Positions 1 through 7,338 of a DNA stretch of 33,712 bases are shown in pieces. The notes below the pieces were generated by a model, which saw only the letters and a program-made list of their open reading frames with translations, made no database searches and had not been told where the DNA came from. Position numbers and translations under genes: made by a program. Position 1 is the stretch's first letter. Every line of letters starts with the position of its first letter. The DNA comes from Deltaproteobacteria bacterium HGW-Deltaproteobacteria-19 (GTDB lineage: Bacteria; Desulfobacterota; Syntrophia; Syntrophales; PHBD01): the NCBI GenBank assembly GCA_002841865.1, contig PHBD01000031.1, positions 1-33,712 of the forward strand, written 5' to 3'.

Positions 1-1
1 C

Positions 2-142
2 CCGGGATCGCTGCCGGCGATGACGACGGGATGGGTGACCCGGGCATGGCTCAAGAAGCAGCACCCGAAGTGGCTCAAGGAGATGGAGCACGAGGGCAAG
101 CTGGTGGTCTCCGGCGAGGAGAAATCCGGCGGCGGCCACTGA
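2..142 (+). CDS. C-terminal fragment of an unrecognised protein (5' end outside window)
   Basis: A frame open from the window edge ends at TGA 140-142 and gives about 46 residues. The tail is hydrophilic and charged, with a WLKKQHPKWLKEM stretch and a Gly/His end. I do not recognise the family. The frame is favoured because the charged tail looks like a natural C-terminus and a stable hairpin follows 28 bases later. A longer frame from position 31 in another phase looks like a shadow, being rich in Gly, Arg and Pro and running into the modA leader. It could be a neighbour of the molybdate genes or unrelated to them. Confidence 0.5.
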   Translation, partial: PGSLPAMTTGWVTRAWLKKQHPKWLKEMEHEGKLVVSGEEKSGGGH

Positions 143-170
143 GTTCCAGCGTCTGCAACGGAACAGCAAC

Positions 171-203
171 GGAGGGGGGACGGATTGAATCCGTCCCCCC
201 TCC
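171..203. repeat. GGGGGAC-type hairpin repeat, perfect 14-bp stem
   Basis: Bases 171-184 pair perfectly with 190-203 around a 5-base loop (TTGAA). The core GGGGGACGGATT...AATCCGTCCCCC resembles a second hairpin at 16531-16556 in sequence and layout. No T-run follows on the + strand, so it is a poor intrinsic terminator but may slow or end transcription. It looks like one copy of a dispersed short palindromic (REP-like) family. Confidence 0.7.
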
Positions 204-249
204 GCCTTGTGGACTGATTCAGCATTTGTTCCCTTGTATCTACCCTGCA

Positions 250-302
250 CCTATGCTATATCTGCCATATGTCATTGTCTGCATATCGATTTACCTGATA
301 TT
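250..302 (+). promoter_or_regulatory. Candidate modA promoter with ModE-like operator half-sites
   Basis: A possible promoter is TTGTCT (275-280), 16 bases, GATATT (297-302), each box matching consensus at 4 of 6. Overlapping it is CATATGT-N8-GCATATC (266-287), which has the same 7-8-7 geometry as the two inverted repeats before the hydrogenase genes. Its right half matches GCATAAC at 6 of 7. A weaker CCTATGC-N8-CCATATG lies at 250-271. The shared spacing suggests one regulator, but the matches are imperfect. Confidence 0.4.
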
Positions 303-334
303 CCGGTTCTCGTGAAAGAAGGAGGTTCCCGCTG

Positions 335-1105
335 ATGAGACGTCGCGTTCTGAAATCCCGCCTTTTGTTAACCCTGTTCACCCTCTTCACCCTGCTGGTC
401 ACGGTTTCGATGCCATCGCCGGTTTGCTCCGCGGAGCCCCTCCGCGTGGCCGTGGCGGCGAATTTCCAACAGCCCTTCAAGGATATTGCCGCGGCGTTCA
501 CCCGCGAGACGGGCATCCCCGTGGAAGGTGTCTTTTCCTCTTCGGGAAGCCTCTATCACCAGATCACGAACGGTGCCCCCTACGACGCCTTTCTCTCCGC
601 CGACGAAACGCGGCCTGCGGACCTTTTCAAAAAGAGTTTCAGTGGAAAGCCCTTTGTATATGCAACGGGCAGTGTCGTCCTGTGGGCCGAGGGAAAGAAA
701 TTCTGCGGCGCCGCGAACTGGCGCGAGGTTATGAAGAGAAAGGATGTCCAGAAGGTCGCCATCGCGAACCCGGTGGTGGCGCCCTACGGAGCCGCCGCAG
801 AGGCGGCCCTGCGCAGCGCGGGCCTCTGGAACAACCCGGACAAGAAATGGATCACGGGCCAGACGATTGCCCAGGCATTTCAATACACCGCCACGGGCGG
901 AGCGGACGTCGGCTTTTGCGCCCTTTCCTCCGTGCGGGCCGCCAAGACGGACGGCTGTCACTATGACATCGCCGAGGCGCCGCCCATCCGGCAGGGGGCC
1001 TGTCTCCTGAACCGCACGAAAAACCGCACCGGAGCCGAGCGGTTTCTCCAATACCTCCAGTCACCGGCGGCCGAAGCCGTCAAGAAAAAGTACGGCTATC
1101 GATAA
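335..1105 (+). CDS. modA: Molybdate ABC transporter, periplasmic substrate-binding protein
   Basis: This 256-residue exported protein captures molybdate (possibly tungstate) in the periplasm and delivers it to ModB. An N-terminal signal peptide (basic MRRR, then a Leu/Thr/Phe-rich core, cleavage near the Cys-Ser-Ala-Glu at residues 31-34) precedes the typical ModA opening AVAANFQQPFKDIA. The oxyanion-binding segment SSSGSLYHQITNGAPYD and SADETRP follow. Length is normal for ModA. The ATG at 335 follows an AGGAGG site about 8 bases upstream. It heads modABC and abuts modB with no gap. Sequence alone does not separate molybdate from tungstate preference, but the motifs are ModA-like rather than TupA-like. 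Confidence 0.93.
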   Translation: MRRRVLKSRLLLTLFTLFTLLVTVSMPSPVCSAEPLRVAVAANFQQPFKDIAAAFTRETGIPVEGVFSSSGSLYHQITNGAPYDAFLSADETRPADLFKKSFSGKPFVYATGSVVLWAEGKKFCGAANWREVMKRKDVQKVAIANPVVAPYGAAAEAALRSAGLWNNPDKKWITGQTIAQAFQYTATGGADVGFCALSSVRAAKTDGCHYDIAEAPPIRQGACLLNRTKNRTGAERFLQYLQSPAAEAVKKKYGYR

Positions 1106-1765
1106 ATGGAGTTTTTCCCCCTTTATCTCTCGGCGAAGCTGGCCCTGATCACGACACTGGTCCTGATCGTGATCGCCTCTCCGCTGGCCTATGTCCTCGC
1201 CTGCTTCACCTGGCCGGGCAAGACCTTCGTCGATGCCCTCATCAACCTGCCCATCGCCCTGCCGCCCACGGTCATCGGATTCTACCTGCTCTGCCTGTTG
1301 GGTCCCCGGGGAACGATCGGCTCTTTCTGGGACAACCTCTTCGGCGGGTCCATTCTCTTCACGTTTGCAGGCATTGTCGTGGCCTGTGCCACCTACAGCC
1401 TCCCCTTCGCCATCCAGCCCATCAAAGCCACCTTCGAAAAGCTGGATCCCCGGCTCCGGGAGAGCGCCTTCGTCCTCGGACTCTCACCCCTGGCCACTTT
1501 CTTCCGGGTCGTCCTGCCCAACAGCAAGAACGGCATCGCCGCCGCGGCGATCCTGGTCTTTCTCCACAGCCTCGGGGCCTTCGGGGTGATCCTCATGGTG
1601 GGAGGAAGCATTCCTGGCGAGACAAAGGTTGCCTCCATCGCCATCTACGAGGCCGTCGAGTCGTTCCAGTACGAAAAGGCCTGGCTCCTCTCCCTGGCCT
1701 TCCTGCCCGTCAGCTATTTCTTCCTCCTCCTCGTGAACCGGCTGACCCGGAGGGAGGCTTCATGA
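1106..1765 (+). CDS. modB: Molybdate ABC transporter, permease subunit
   Basis: This inner-membrane channel subunit pairs with ModC to import molybdate. The 219 residues hold about five hydrophobic segments. The cytoplasmic coupling (EAA) loop is visible as LRESAFVLGLSPLATFFRVVLP near residues 115-140, followed by a Gly-rich segment (GAFGVILMVGGSIPGETKVASIAIYEAVE) typical of ModB. Its ATG begins on the base after the modA stop and its end overlaps modC by four bases (ATGA). The three genes are therefore almost certainly one translationally coupled operon. Confidence 0.93.
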   Translation: MEFFPLYLSAKLALITTLVLIVIASPLAYVLACFTWPGKTFVDALINLPIALPPTVIGFYLLCLLGPRGTIGSFWDNLFGGSILFTFAGIVVACATYSLPFAIQPIKATFEKLDPRLRESAFVLGLSPLATFFRVVLPNSKNGIAAAAILVFLHSLGAFGVILMVGGSIPGETKVASIAIYEAVESFQYEKAWLLSLAFLPVSYFFLLLVNRLTRREAS

Positions 1766-2478
1766 AGGGACTGCACGTCCGCCTCTCGAAGCGGCTGGGA
1801 AAACTGGAGATCGACGTCGCCTTCTCCTGCCCCGAAGGATCGACCCTGGCCCTGATCGGCCCCTCGGGAGCGGGCAAGACCACGATCATCCGGATGGTGG
1901 CGGGACTGGAGCGACCCGACGACGGGGCGATTCTCTTCAACGGAGAGACGTTTTTCGATCAGGAGAAAGGCATCCGCCTCTCTCCCCAGAAGCGTGGCCT
2001 GGGATATGTCTTTCAGGACTATACCCTCTTCCCCCATCTGTCGCTGTACGGCAATGCCGCTTTTGCGGCGAAGGACCGGACGGAGGTCGAAGGGCTGTTC
2101 CGCTTCTTCGGCCTGGGTCCGATGAGGGACCGCAAGCCCCACCAGGTCTCCGGGGGCGAGAGGCAGCGGTGCGCCATCTGCCAGGCCATGGCAACCCGCC
2201 CCCGGCTCCTCCTCCTGGATGAGCCCTTCTCCGCCCTCGATGTGGTCACGCGCCGCAAGCTCAGGGACGAGTTGAAAAAAATCAAGGAAGAGCGCAGGCT
2301 CTCCGTCGTGTACGTGACCCATGACGTCACCGAAGCCCTGTACATGGCGGATGTTATCCTCCCGGTCGTAGACGGAAAAATCGACCGGGACTGGCTGGAA
2401 GAGATTACAAGCGCCTCCGGCACCCGGAACCTGCTGGCGAAGGCCGTGAGGGAGCCGAAACTGTCGCTGGCCTTCTAA
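1762..2478 (+). CDS. modC: Molybdate ABC transporter, ATP-binding subunit lacking the Mop/TOBE domain
   Basis: This cytoplasmic ATPase powers ModB. It shows Walker A GPSGAGKT (33-40), Q-loop Gln85, signature VSGGERQR (129-136), Walker B LLLLDEP (149-155) and the switch His187. At 238 residues it is about 110 shorter than the classical ModC (around 350), because the molybdate-binding C-terminal TOBE/Mop domain is absent. The frame simply ends after a short tail, with no sign of a frameshift. It overlaps modB by ATGA. Regulation of transport by Mop-bound molybdate is therefore not expected here. Confidence 0.92.
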   Translation: MKGLHVRLSKRLGKLEIDVAFSCPEGSTLALIGPSGAGKTTIIRMVAGLERPDDGAILFNGETFFDQEKGIRLSPQKRGLGYVFQDYTLFPHLSLYGNAAFAAKDRTEVEGLFRFFGLGPMRDRKPHQVSGGERQRCAICQAMATRPRLLLLDEPFSALDVVTRRKLRDELKKIKEERRLSVVYVTHDVTEALYMADVILPVVDGKIDRDWLEEITSASGTRNLLAKAVREPKLSLAF

Positions 2479-2535
2479 AGGACAAGGGAAACCCCGCAGA
2501 CGGGTGTTTTGCATCAGCATACAGAAGGAGTTTTC

Positions 2536-3099
2536 ATGAAAATCGGAACCTATTCAATCGAGGAATACCTTCACCTGATCAAGTCCTTTCACGGAAGCAT
2601 GGCACCCGGACTGATCATCGGCGGGTTCATGGTGGACCTGGCGCAGCAGAACCTCCCGAAGGGGGAGTTCTACGACGCCCTCTGCGAGACCCGGGTCTGC
2701 CTTCCCGACGCGGTTCAGATCCTGACGCCCTGCACCATCGGCAACGGCTGGCTGAAGATTTTCGATACCGGCCGCTTCGCCCTGACCATGTACGAGAAGA
2801 GTACCGGGGAAGGTGTCCGGGTGTACATGGACACGGAGAAACTCAAGGCGTGGCCCCAGGTCGATTCCTGGTATTTCAAGCGGGTCCCCAAGAGGGAACA
2901 GGACTTGGAGGCGCTTCTCAACGAGATCCGGGAGGCCGCTACCTCAATCCTGAGCCTGCAACGCGTTTTCGTGAAACCGGAGTTTCTGGAGAAACGTCGC
3001 CTGGGGCCGACGGCCGTCTGCCCGTCCTGCGGGGAGGCATACCCCCTCCGGGACGGGGGATCCTGCCTGGCCTGCCAGGGCCGATCCCCCTATGCATAG
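2536..3099 (+). CDS. FmdE-family protein with C-terminal zinc ribbon
   Basis: The N-terminal domain (about residues 10-150) matches the FmdE family, first seen beside molybdenum formylmethanofuran dehydrogenase genes. It shows FHGSMAPGLIIGG at 18-30, CETRVCLPDAVQ and PCTIGNGWLKI. A C-terminal zinc ribbon has Cys162, Cys165, Cys177 and Cys180. The biochemical role of FmdE outside methanogens is not established. The start at 2536 is preferred over an in-frame ATG at 2509 because AAGGAG sits just upstream and the family begins near here (187 residues). It lies between modC and the ModE-like gene, so a role in molybdenum or tungsten handling or sensing is inferred, not shown. Confidence 0.85.
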   Translation: MKIGTYSIEEYLHLIKSFHGSMAPGLIIGGFMVDLAQQNLPKGEFYDALCETRVCLPDAVQILTPCTIGNGWLKIFDTGRFALTMYEKSTGEGVRVYMDTEKLKAWPQVDSWYFKRVPKREQDLEALLNEIREAATSILSLQRVFVKPEFLEKRRLGPTAVCPSCGEAYPLRDGGSCLACQGRSPYA

Positions 3100-3117
3100 G
3101 AAAGGAGGGCCGACATC

Positions 3118-3456
3118 ATGAAGATCCGTCACAAGGTCTGGCTGGAGAGCGACGGCAAGGTCATTTTCGGGCACGGCCGGCAGGAGCTGTTCCGGGCTGT
3201 GGAGGCCTGCGGCAGCCTGAACGCGGCGGCAAAAAAGCTCGGGATGTCCTACCGCGCCGCCTGGGGCCGTGTGCGGGCGTCGGAGCAGCGGCTCGGAATC
3301 TCCCTGATCGAGAAGGGATCCCATGAAAAAGGCGGCCACCTGACGGAGGAGGCAAAACGTCTTCTGCAGCAGTTCGAGGAGCTGGAAGAACGCCTCAATG
3401 CCTGCATCCGCGCAACGGAAGAGTGGTTCGACAAGCAGCGCTATGTAAAGAAATAG
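3118..3456 (+). CDS. ModE-like winged-helix DNA-binding protein (N-terminal domain only)
   Basis: This 112-residue protein matches the DNA-binding half of ModE. The helix-turn-helix is SLNAAAKKLGMSYRAAWGRV (about 35-54), followed by the wing and a C-terminal dimerisation-type helix (EEAKRLLQQFEELEERLNA). Full-length ModE is about 260 residues and ends in a molybdate-binding Mop/TOBE domain, which is missing. AGGAGG lies about 10 bases before the ATG. It closes the mod operon and is followed by the hydrogenase promoter, which carries two inverted repeats. It probably represses or activates mod and perhaps the hydrogenase; how it would sense metal is unclear. Confidence 0.85.
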   Translation: MKIRHKVWLESDGKVIFGHGRQELFRAVEACGSLNAAAKKLGMSYRAAWGRVRASEQRLGISLIEKGSHEKGGHLTEEAKRLLQQFEELEERLNACIRATEEWFDKQRYVKK

Positions 3457-3497
3457 GAATCACGTCCGGCCCCGTCCTCGTAGCACGAATTCCACAT

Positions 3498-3511
3498 ATG
3501 TAATATTACAT
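3498..3511. promoter_or_regulatory. Perfect 14-bp palindrome upstream of the hydrogenase promoter
   Basis: ATGTAATATTACAT is exactly self-complementary and sits 19 bases upstream of the candidate -35 box at 3531. Its AT-rich sequence differs from the RTTATGC repeats further downstream. A second dimeric regulator, placed as an activator, is possible. The cognate protein cannot be told from sequence. Confidence 0.45.
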
Positions 3512-3530
3512 CCTTTCTGGCAACTTCCCC

Positions 3531-3592
3531 TTGACATTATGCCTATCCTGACATAATGCATCGGCGTCTCGTTATGCTTCCTTTGGCATAAC
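3531..3592 (+). promoter_or_regulatory. Hydrogenase operon promoter overlapped by two ModE-like inverted repeats
   Basis: A perfect TTGACA (3531-3536) is followed after 15 bases by CATAAT (3552-3557), a plausible but tight sigma70-type pair. Inverted repeat 1 is ATTATGC-N8-ACATAAT (3536-3557) and covers the promoter. Repeat 2 is GTTATGC-N8-GCATAAC (3571-3592), a perfect 7-bp dyad just past the expected start. Centres are 35 bases apart. The layout suits repression. The adjacent ModE-like protein is the natural candidate, since similar spacing recurs before modA. Confidence 0.6.
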
Positions 3593-3662
3593 CGGACCGC
3601 CGGGAATTTTTCCAGACCCCGTTCCGGGGCGGATATTCCGATCCAAGCTGAAAGGGGGAAGT

Positions 3663-4856
3663 ATGGCACACCAGAAAAGCGCGCAATACGATCGTGTGGT
3701 GCGGAAGCAGTACCGCGAACTCATGGACCGCTGCAAGGTCAATCTGGACAGGATGGACAGCGAGCTGCCCCCGCCTGTGGAAGACTTTCAGGATGTCCTG
3801 AAAGACCGCGGTGTCAGTCGCCGGTCTTTCATCAAGTGGACATCGATCATGACGGGAGCCCTGATGCTTCCGCCCATGTTCAAGCCCATGGTGGCCCGGG
3901 CGGCGGAGCAGTTCAGCCGGGTCCCGGTTGTCTGGCTTCACATGGCCGAATGCACCGGCTGCAGCGAAGCCCTTCTCCGGACTTCTTATCCCAACATCGA
4001 CGACATTCTCCTCGACACCATTTCCCTGGAATATCATGAGACCCTGATGGCCGCCGCCGGCGATCAGGCCGAGCAGTGCCTCGAGAAGGCCCTCCATGAT
4101 TTTCCCGGAAAGTTCGTCTGCGTCGTGGAAGGCGCCATCCCCCTGGCGATGGGCGGCAAGTACCTGACCCTGGGGCCGAAGGGAAAGACGGGTCTCCAGC
4201 TGGCCAGGGAAGTGACCTCCAAGGCGGCCATGACGATCTGCATCGGCAGCTGCTCCGCTTTCGGAAACGTCCAGGCCGCGAAGCCGAATCCGACCGGCGC
4301 GGTTGGCGTCGGCCAGGCCCTGGGCATCGAGACGGTCAACATCGCCGGCTGCCCCCCCAACCCGAACAACTTCGTCGGCACCATCCTCCACTGCCTGATG
4401 TTTGGCGGCCTGCCGGCCCTGGACGGCCTCGGACGGCCGGTCTGGGCCTATGGCAAGCGCATCCACGACTACTGCGAACGCCGTCCCCACTACGATGCGG
4501 GCGAGTTCGTCGAGGAGTGGGGCGACGACGGTGCAAAGAAAGGCTGGTGCCTCTACAAGGTGGGATGCAAGGGACCCTATACCTTCGCCAACTGCGGCCG
4601 GATCCGGTTCAACGATGCGATCTCCTGGCCCATCATGGCCGGCCACGGCTGCATCGGCTGCACGGAGCCGAATTTCTGGGACACGATGGCGCCGCTGGAA
4701 AAGCCGATCCAGGATGCAACCATCGGCGGCGGCGAAGCGACGGTGGACCACATCGCCATGGGACTGACGGTCGCAACCGTCGCCGGCATCGCGGCCCATG
4801 CCGGGGCAACGGCCTGGGTCCACCGGGACGACAAAGACACCGCAAACAAGGAATAG
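3663..4856 (+). CDS. [NiFe] hydrogenase small subunit, Tat-exported, three Fe-S clusters
   Basis: This is the electron-transfer subunit of a group 1 type periplasmic hydrogenase (397 residues; HynA/HyaA/HupS family). The Tat motif SRRSFIK is at residues 52-58 with a hydrophobic core and cleavage near Ala80. Proximal cluster ligands are Cys97, Cys100, Cys197 and Cys230; distal His268, Cys271, Cys296 and Cys302; medial Cys311, Cys330 and Cys333. A hydrophobic C-terminal helix (about 365-385) should anchor it in the membrane. About 50 residues precede the Tat motif, longer than usual, but AAGGGGGAAG before this ATG supports the start. It is the first gene of the hydrogenase operon. Confidence 0.95.
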   Translation: MAHQKSAQYDRVVRKQYRELMDRCKVNLDRMDSELPPPVEDFQDVLKDRGVSRRSFIKWTSIMTGALMLPPMFKPMVARAAEQFSRVPVVWLHMAECTGCSEALLRTSYPNIDDILLDTISLEYHETLMAAAGDQAEQCLEKALHDFPGKFVCVVEGAIPLAMGGKYLTLGPKGKTGLQLAREVTSKAAMTICIGSCSAFGNVQAAKPNPTGAVGVGQALGIETVNIAGCPPNPNNFVGTILHCLMFGGLPALDGLGRPVWAYGKRIHDYCERRPHYDAGEFVEEWGDDGAKKGWCLYKVGCKGPYTFANCGRIRFNDAISWPIMAGHGCIGCTEPNFWDTMAPLEKPIQDATIGGGEATVDHIAMGLTVATVAGIAAHAGATAWVHRDDKDTANKE

Positions 4857-4874
4857 GCACCGGGAGGAATTCTT

Positions 4875-6548
4875 ATGGCCAAGCGAATGATCATCGATCC
4901 CATTACCCGTATCGAGGGGCACCTGAGAATTGAAGTCGAGCTGGACGCCACGAACACCGTCAGGGACGCCTGGAGCAGCATCACCCTGTGGCGGGGCTTT
5001 GAAACGATCCTGAAGGGACGCGATCCCCGGGACGCCGGCCTCATCACCCAGCGCTTCTGCGGCGTCTGCACCTACGTCCACTACGAAGCCAGCATCCTCG
5101 CCTGCGAGGATGCCTTCAAGGTCCGGCCGCCGGCGAACGCCCGGCTCGTCCGGAACCTCATCAGCGGCGCCCAGTATCTCTACGACCACGTCATGCACTT
5201 CTACCACCTCCACGGGCTCGACTGGGTGGACATCACCAGCGCCCTCACAGCGGATCCGAAGAAGGCCGTGGAGATGGCCCGGGCCTACTGCCCCAATCCC
5301 TACAACTGCTCCGAGACCCACTACAAGGCTGTCCAGCAGCGCCTGACGAAGTTCGTCCAGTCGGGACGCCTGGGGCCCTTTGCCAACGCCTACTGGGGAA
5401 ACCCATCCTACAAGCTGCCCCCGGAGGCCAACCTGATCATCACGTCCCACTACCTGGACGCCCTGCAGGTCTCCAAGATCGGCGCCACCATGACGGCCAT
5501 CTTCGGAGGCAAGAACCCCCATCCCCAGAGCCTGGTCGTGGGCGGCATCTCCTCGGTCATGGACGCCCTGGATGCTTCTCGCCTCGGCGAGTACCTGTTC
5601 CGGCTCAAGGAGATGAAAAACTTCATCGAAAACGCCTACATCCCCGACGTCCTCCTGGCGGCGGCCTACTACAAGGAAGAAGGCCTCAAGGGACTCGGCG
5701 GCGGCGTCAAGAACTACCTGGCCTACGGCGGATTCCCCCTGGACGACGGATGGACAAATCTGCTCTTCCCCCGGGGTCTTGTAAGGGCCGCCGACGTGGC
5801 GCATCCGATGACCCTGGACGAGGAAAAGATCACCGAGGAAGTCAGCCACGCCTGGTACCAGGACAAGGGTCCGCTCCATCCTTACAAGGGCTGGACGTAT
5901 CCCGAATACACGGGCTACGACAAGGAAGGGCACCTGAAGGGGAGCGAGAAGTACTCCTGGTGCAAGGCGCCGCGGTACGATGGTCTCCCCTACGAGGTGG
6001 GCCCCCTGGCGCGGCTCGTCGTGGCCTATGCGCAGGGACACAAGGAACTCAAGAATCTCATCGACGGGACCCTGAAGGCGGCGGGTCTTCCGGTGACGGT
6101 TCTCTTCTCGACCCTCGGCCGGACGGCCGCCCGGGCCATCGAGACGAAATACGTCGCCGACCATATCGAAGGGTGGGTGAACGAGCTGATCAAGAACGTC
6201 AAGGCCGGCGATACCCGCACCTGGACCAAGTGCGACGTACCCAAGAAGGGTGAGGGCCGCGGCATGACGGAGCCGCCCCGGGGCGCTCTTGGACACTGGA
6301 TCCGGATCGAGGACAAGGTGATCGCCAACTACCAGGCCATCGTCCCCTCCACCTGGAACTGCTCGCCCCGCGACAAGGGCGGGCGGCGCGGTCCCTACGA
6401 GGAGTCCCTGATCGGGTTGAAGCTGGCCAAGGCCGACGAGCCTCTGGAGATCATCCGGACGATCCACTCCTTCGATCCGTGCATGGCCTGCGCCGTCCAC
6501 ATCATCGACCCGCAGACCAACGAGATCCGCAAGTACCGGGTGGCATAG
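4875..6548 (+). CDS. [NiFe] hydrogenase large (catalytic) subunit
   Basis: It carries the Ni-Fe(CN)2CO site that splits or forms H2. The two metal-binding motifs are intact: RFCGVC with Cys62 and Cys65, and DPCMACAVH with Cys536 and Cys539. The protein has 557 residues. Fifteen residues follow His542 (IIDPQTNEIRKYRVA); in this family the tail is removed by the endopeptidase after nickel insertion, matching the protease gene at 7339. It has no export signal and is expected to travel across the membrane with the small subunit. GGGAGG precedes the ATG, and the gap from the small subunit gene is 18 bases. Confidence 0.96.
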   Translation: MAKRMIIDPITRIEGHLRIEVELDATNTVRDAWSSITLWRGFETILKGRDPRDAGLITQRFCGVCTYVHYEASILACEDAFKVRPPANARLVRNLISGAQYLYDHVMHFYHLHGLDWVDITSALTADPKKAVEMARAYCPNPYNCSETHYKAVQQRLTKFVQSGRLGPFANAYWGNPSYKLPPEANLIITSHYLDALQVSKIGATMTAIFGGKNPHPQSLVVGGISSVMDALDASRLGEYLFRLKEMKNFIENAYIPDVLLAAAYYKEEGLKGLGGGVKNYLAYGGFPLDDGWTNLLFPRGLVRAADVAHPMTLDEEKITEEVSHAWYQDKGPLHPYKGWTYPEYTGYDKEGHLKGSEKYSWCKAPRYDGLPYEVGPLARLVVAYAQGHKELKNLIDGTLKAAGLPVTVLFSTLGRTAARAIETKYVADHIEGWVNELIKNVKAGDTRTWTKCDVPKKGEGRGMTEPPRGALGHWIRIEDKVIANYQAIVPSTWNCSPRDKGGRRGPYEESLIGLKLAKADEPLEIIRTIHSFDPCMACAVHIIDPQTNEIRKYRVA

Positions 6549-6564
6549 GAGAAAGGAGTCTGCC

Positions 6565-7233
6565 ATGGAAAACATCGTCCCGAAAAAGGAATGGTCCGTG
6601 GCCATCCGCTACAACCACTGGATCATGGCCTTCTCCATCTTCGCCCTCATCGTGACGGGATTCTACATCGCCTTCCCCTTCACCCTGACCCAGGGCGAAA
6701 CGGTCAACAAATTCTTCATGGGCAACACGCGGGGGGTCCACGTCTTCTTTGGCGTCATCCTCCTGTTCCTGTTTGTCTGGCGCCTCTACCTGGCCGCGTT
6801 CTCGCGTTTCCATGCCGACTGGAAGGACTTCTTCGCCTGGACGGATATCAACAATACGGTCAAGCAGATCAAGTTCTACCTTCTGGTCTCGAAGGAGCCG
6901 CCGGCCCACAAGTACCTCTACGGACCGCTCCAGTCCCTGGCCTACGGGGGACTTTTGTTCCTGGTACTCCTCATCTGCCTGACGGGCCTGATCCTCATGG
7001 GAGCGGGCTATCATGCCGGATGGACGGCCCTGATCTACCCGGTCGTCAAGCCCTTCGAGATCATCCTGGGGGGGCTCGCCAGCGTCCGGTACATCCACCA
7101 CGTCCTGACCTGGGCCTTCGTGCTGTTCATCATCGTTCACGTCTACATGGCCTTCTGGTACGACGTGATCTTCAAGGAGGGCACTGTGTCCTCCATGATC
7201 AGCGGCGTAGTCTTCCGGAAGGGCGACCATTGA
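6565..7233 (+). CDS. Hydrogenase b-type cytochrome subunit (HyaC/HupC family)
   Basis: This integral membrane diheme cytochrome b anchors the hydrogenase and passes its electrons to the quinone pool. In 222 residues four hydrophobic spans are visible, with candidate heme His in IRYNHWIMAFSIF (near 13), TRGVHVFFGVILLF, YIHHVLTWAFV and FIIVHVYMAFW. The family signature RxNHW near the N-terminus is present. AAAGGAG precedes the start, and the gene is 16 bases after the large subunit. A terminator follows. The presence of this subunit argues for a membrane-bound respiratory enzyme rather than a soluble periplasmic one. Confidence 0.92.
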   Translation: MENIVPKKEWSVAIRYNHWIMAFSIFALIVTGFYIAFPFTLTQGETVNKFFMGNTRGVHVFFGVILLFLFVWRLYLAAFSRFHADWKDFFAWTDINNTVKQIKFYLLVSKEPPAHKYLYGPLQSLAYGGLLFLVLLICLTGLILMGAGYHAGWTALIYPVVKPFEIILGGLASVRYIHHVLTWAFVLFIIVHVYMAFWYDVIFKEGTVSSMISGVVFRKGDH

Positions 7234-7285
7234 TCGGAGCACATAGCGGCGGCAGCACACCTGCCGGGTCATGAAAACGTTCCGG

Positions 7286-7324
7286 GAAAGGGGGGAGGCG
7301 TTTGACCGCTCCCCCTTTTCTTAT
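7286..7324 (+). terminator. Intrinsic terminator between hydrogenase structural and maturation genes
   Basis: A GGGGGA...TCCCCC stem extended by GCG/CGC around TTTGAC, with one bulged G, is followed by TTTTCTTAT. It should end part of the transcripts after the cytochrome gene. No clear promoter was seen before the next gene, so partial read-through is inferred. Confidence 0.75.
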
Positions 7325-7338
7325 AAGGCAGTCTCTCC

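Noticed and set aside
3543-6605. 1020-residue open frame antisense to both hydrogenase subunits
   Set aside because: It lies opposite two certain genes, is rich in Gly, Arg, Asp and Val without any domain, and is explained by high GC at third positions.
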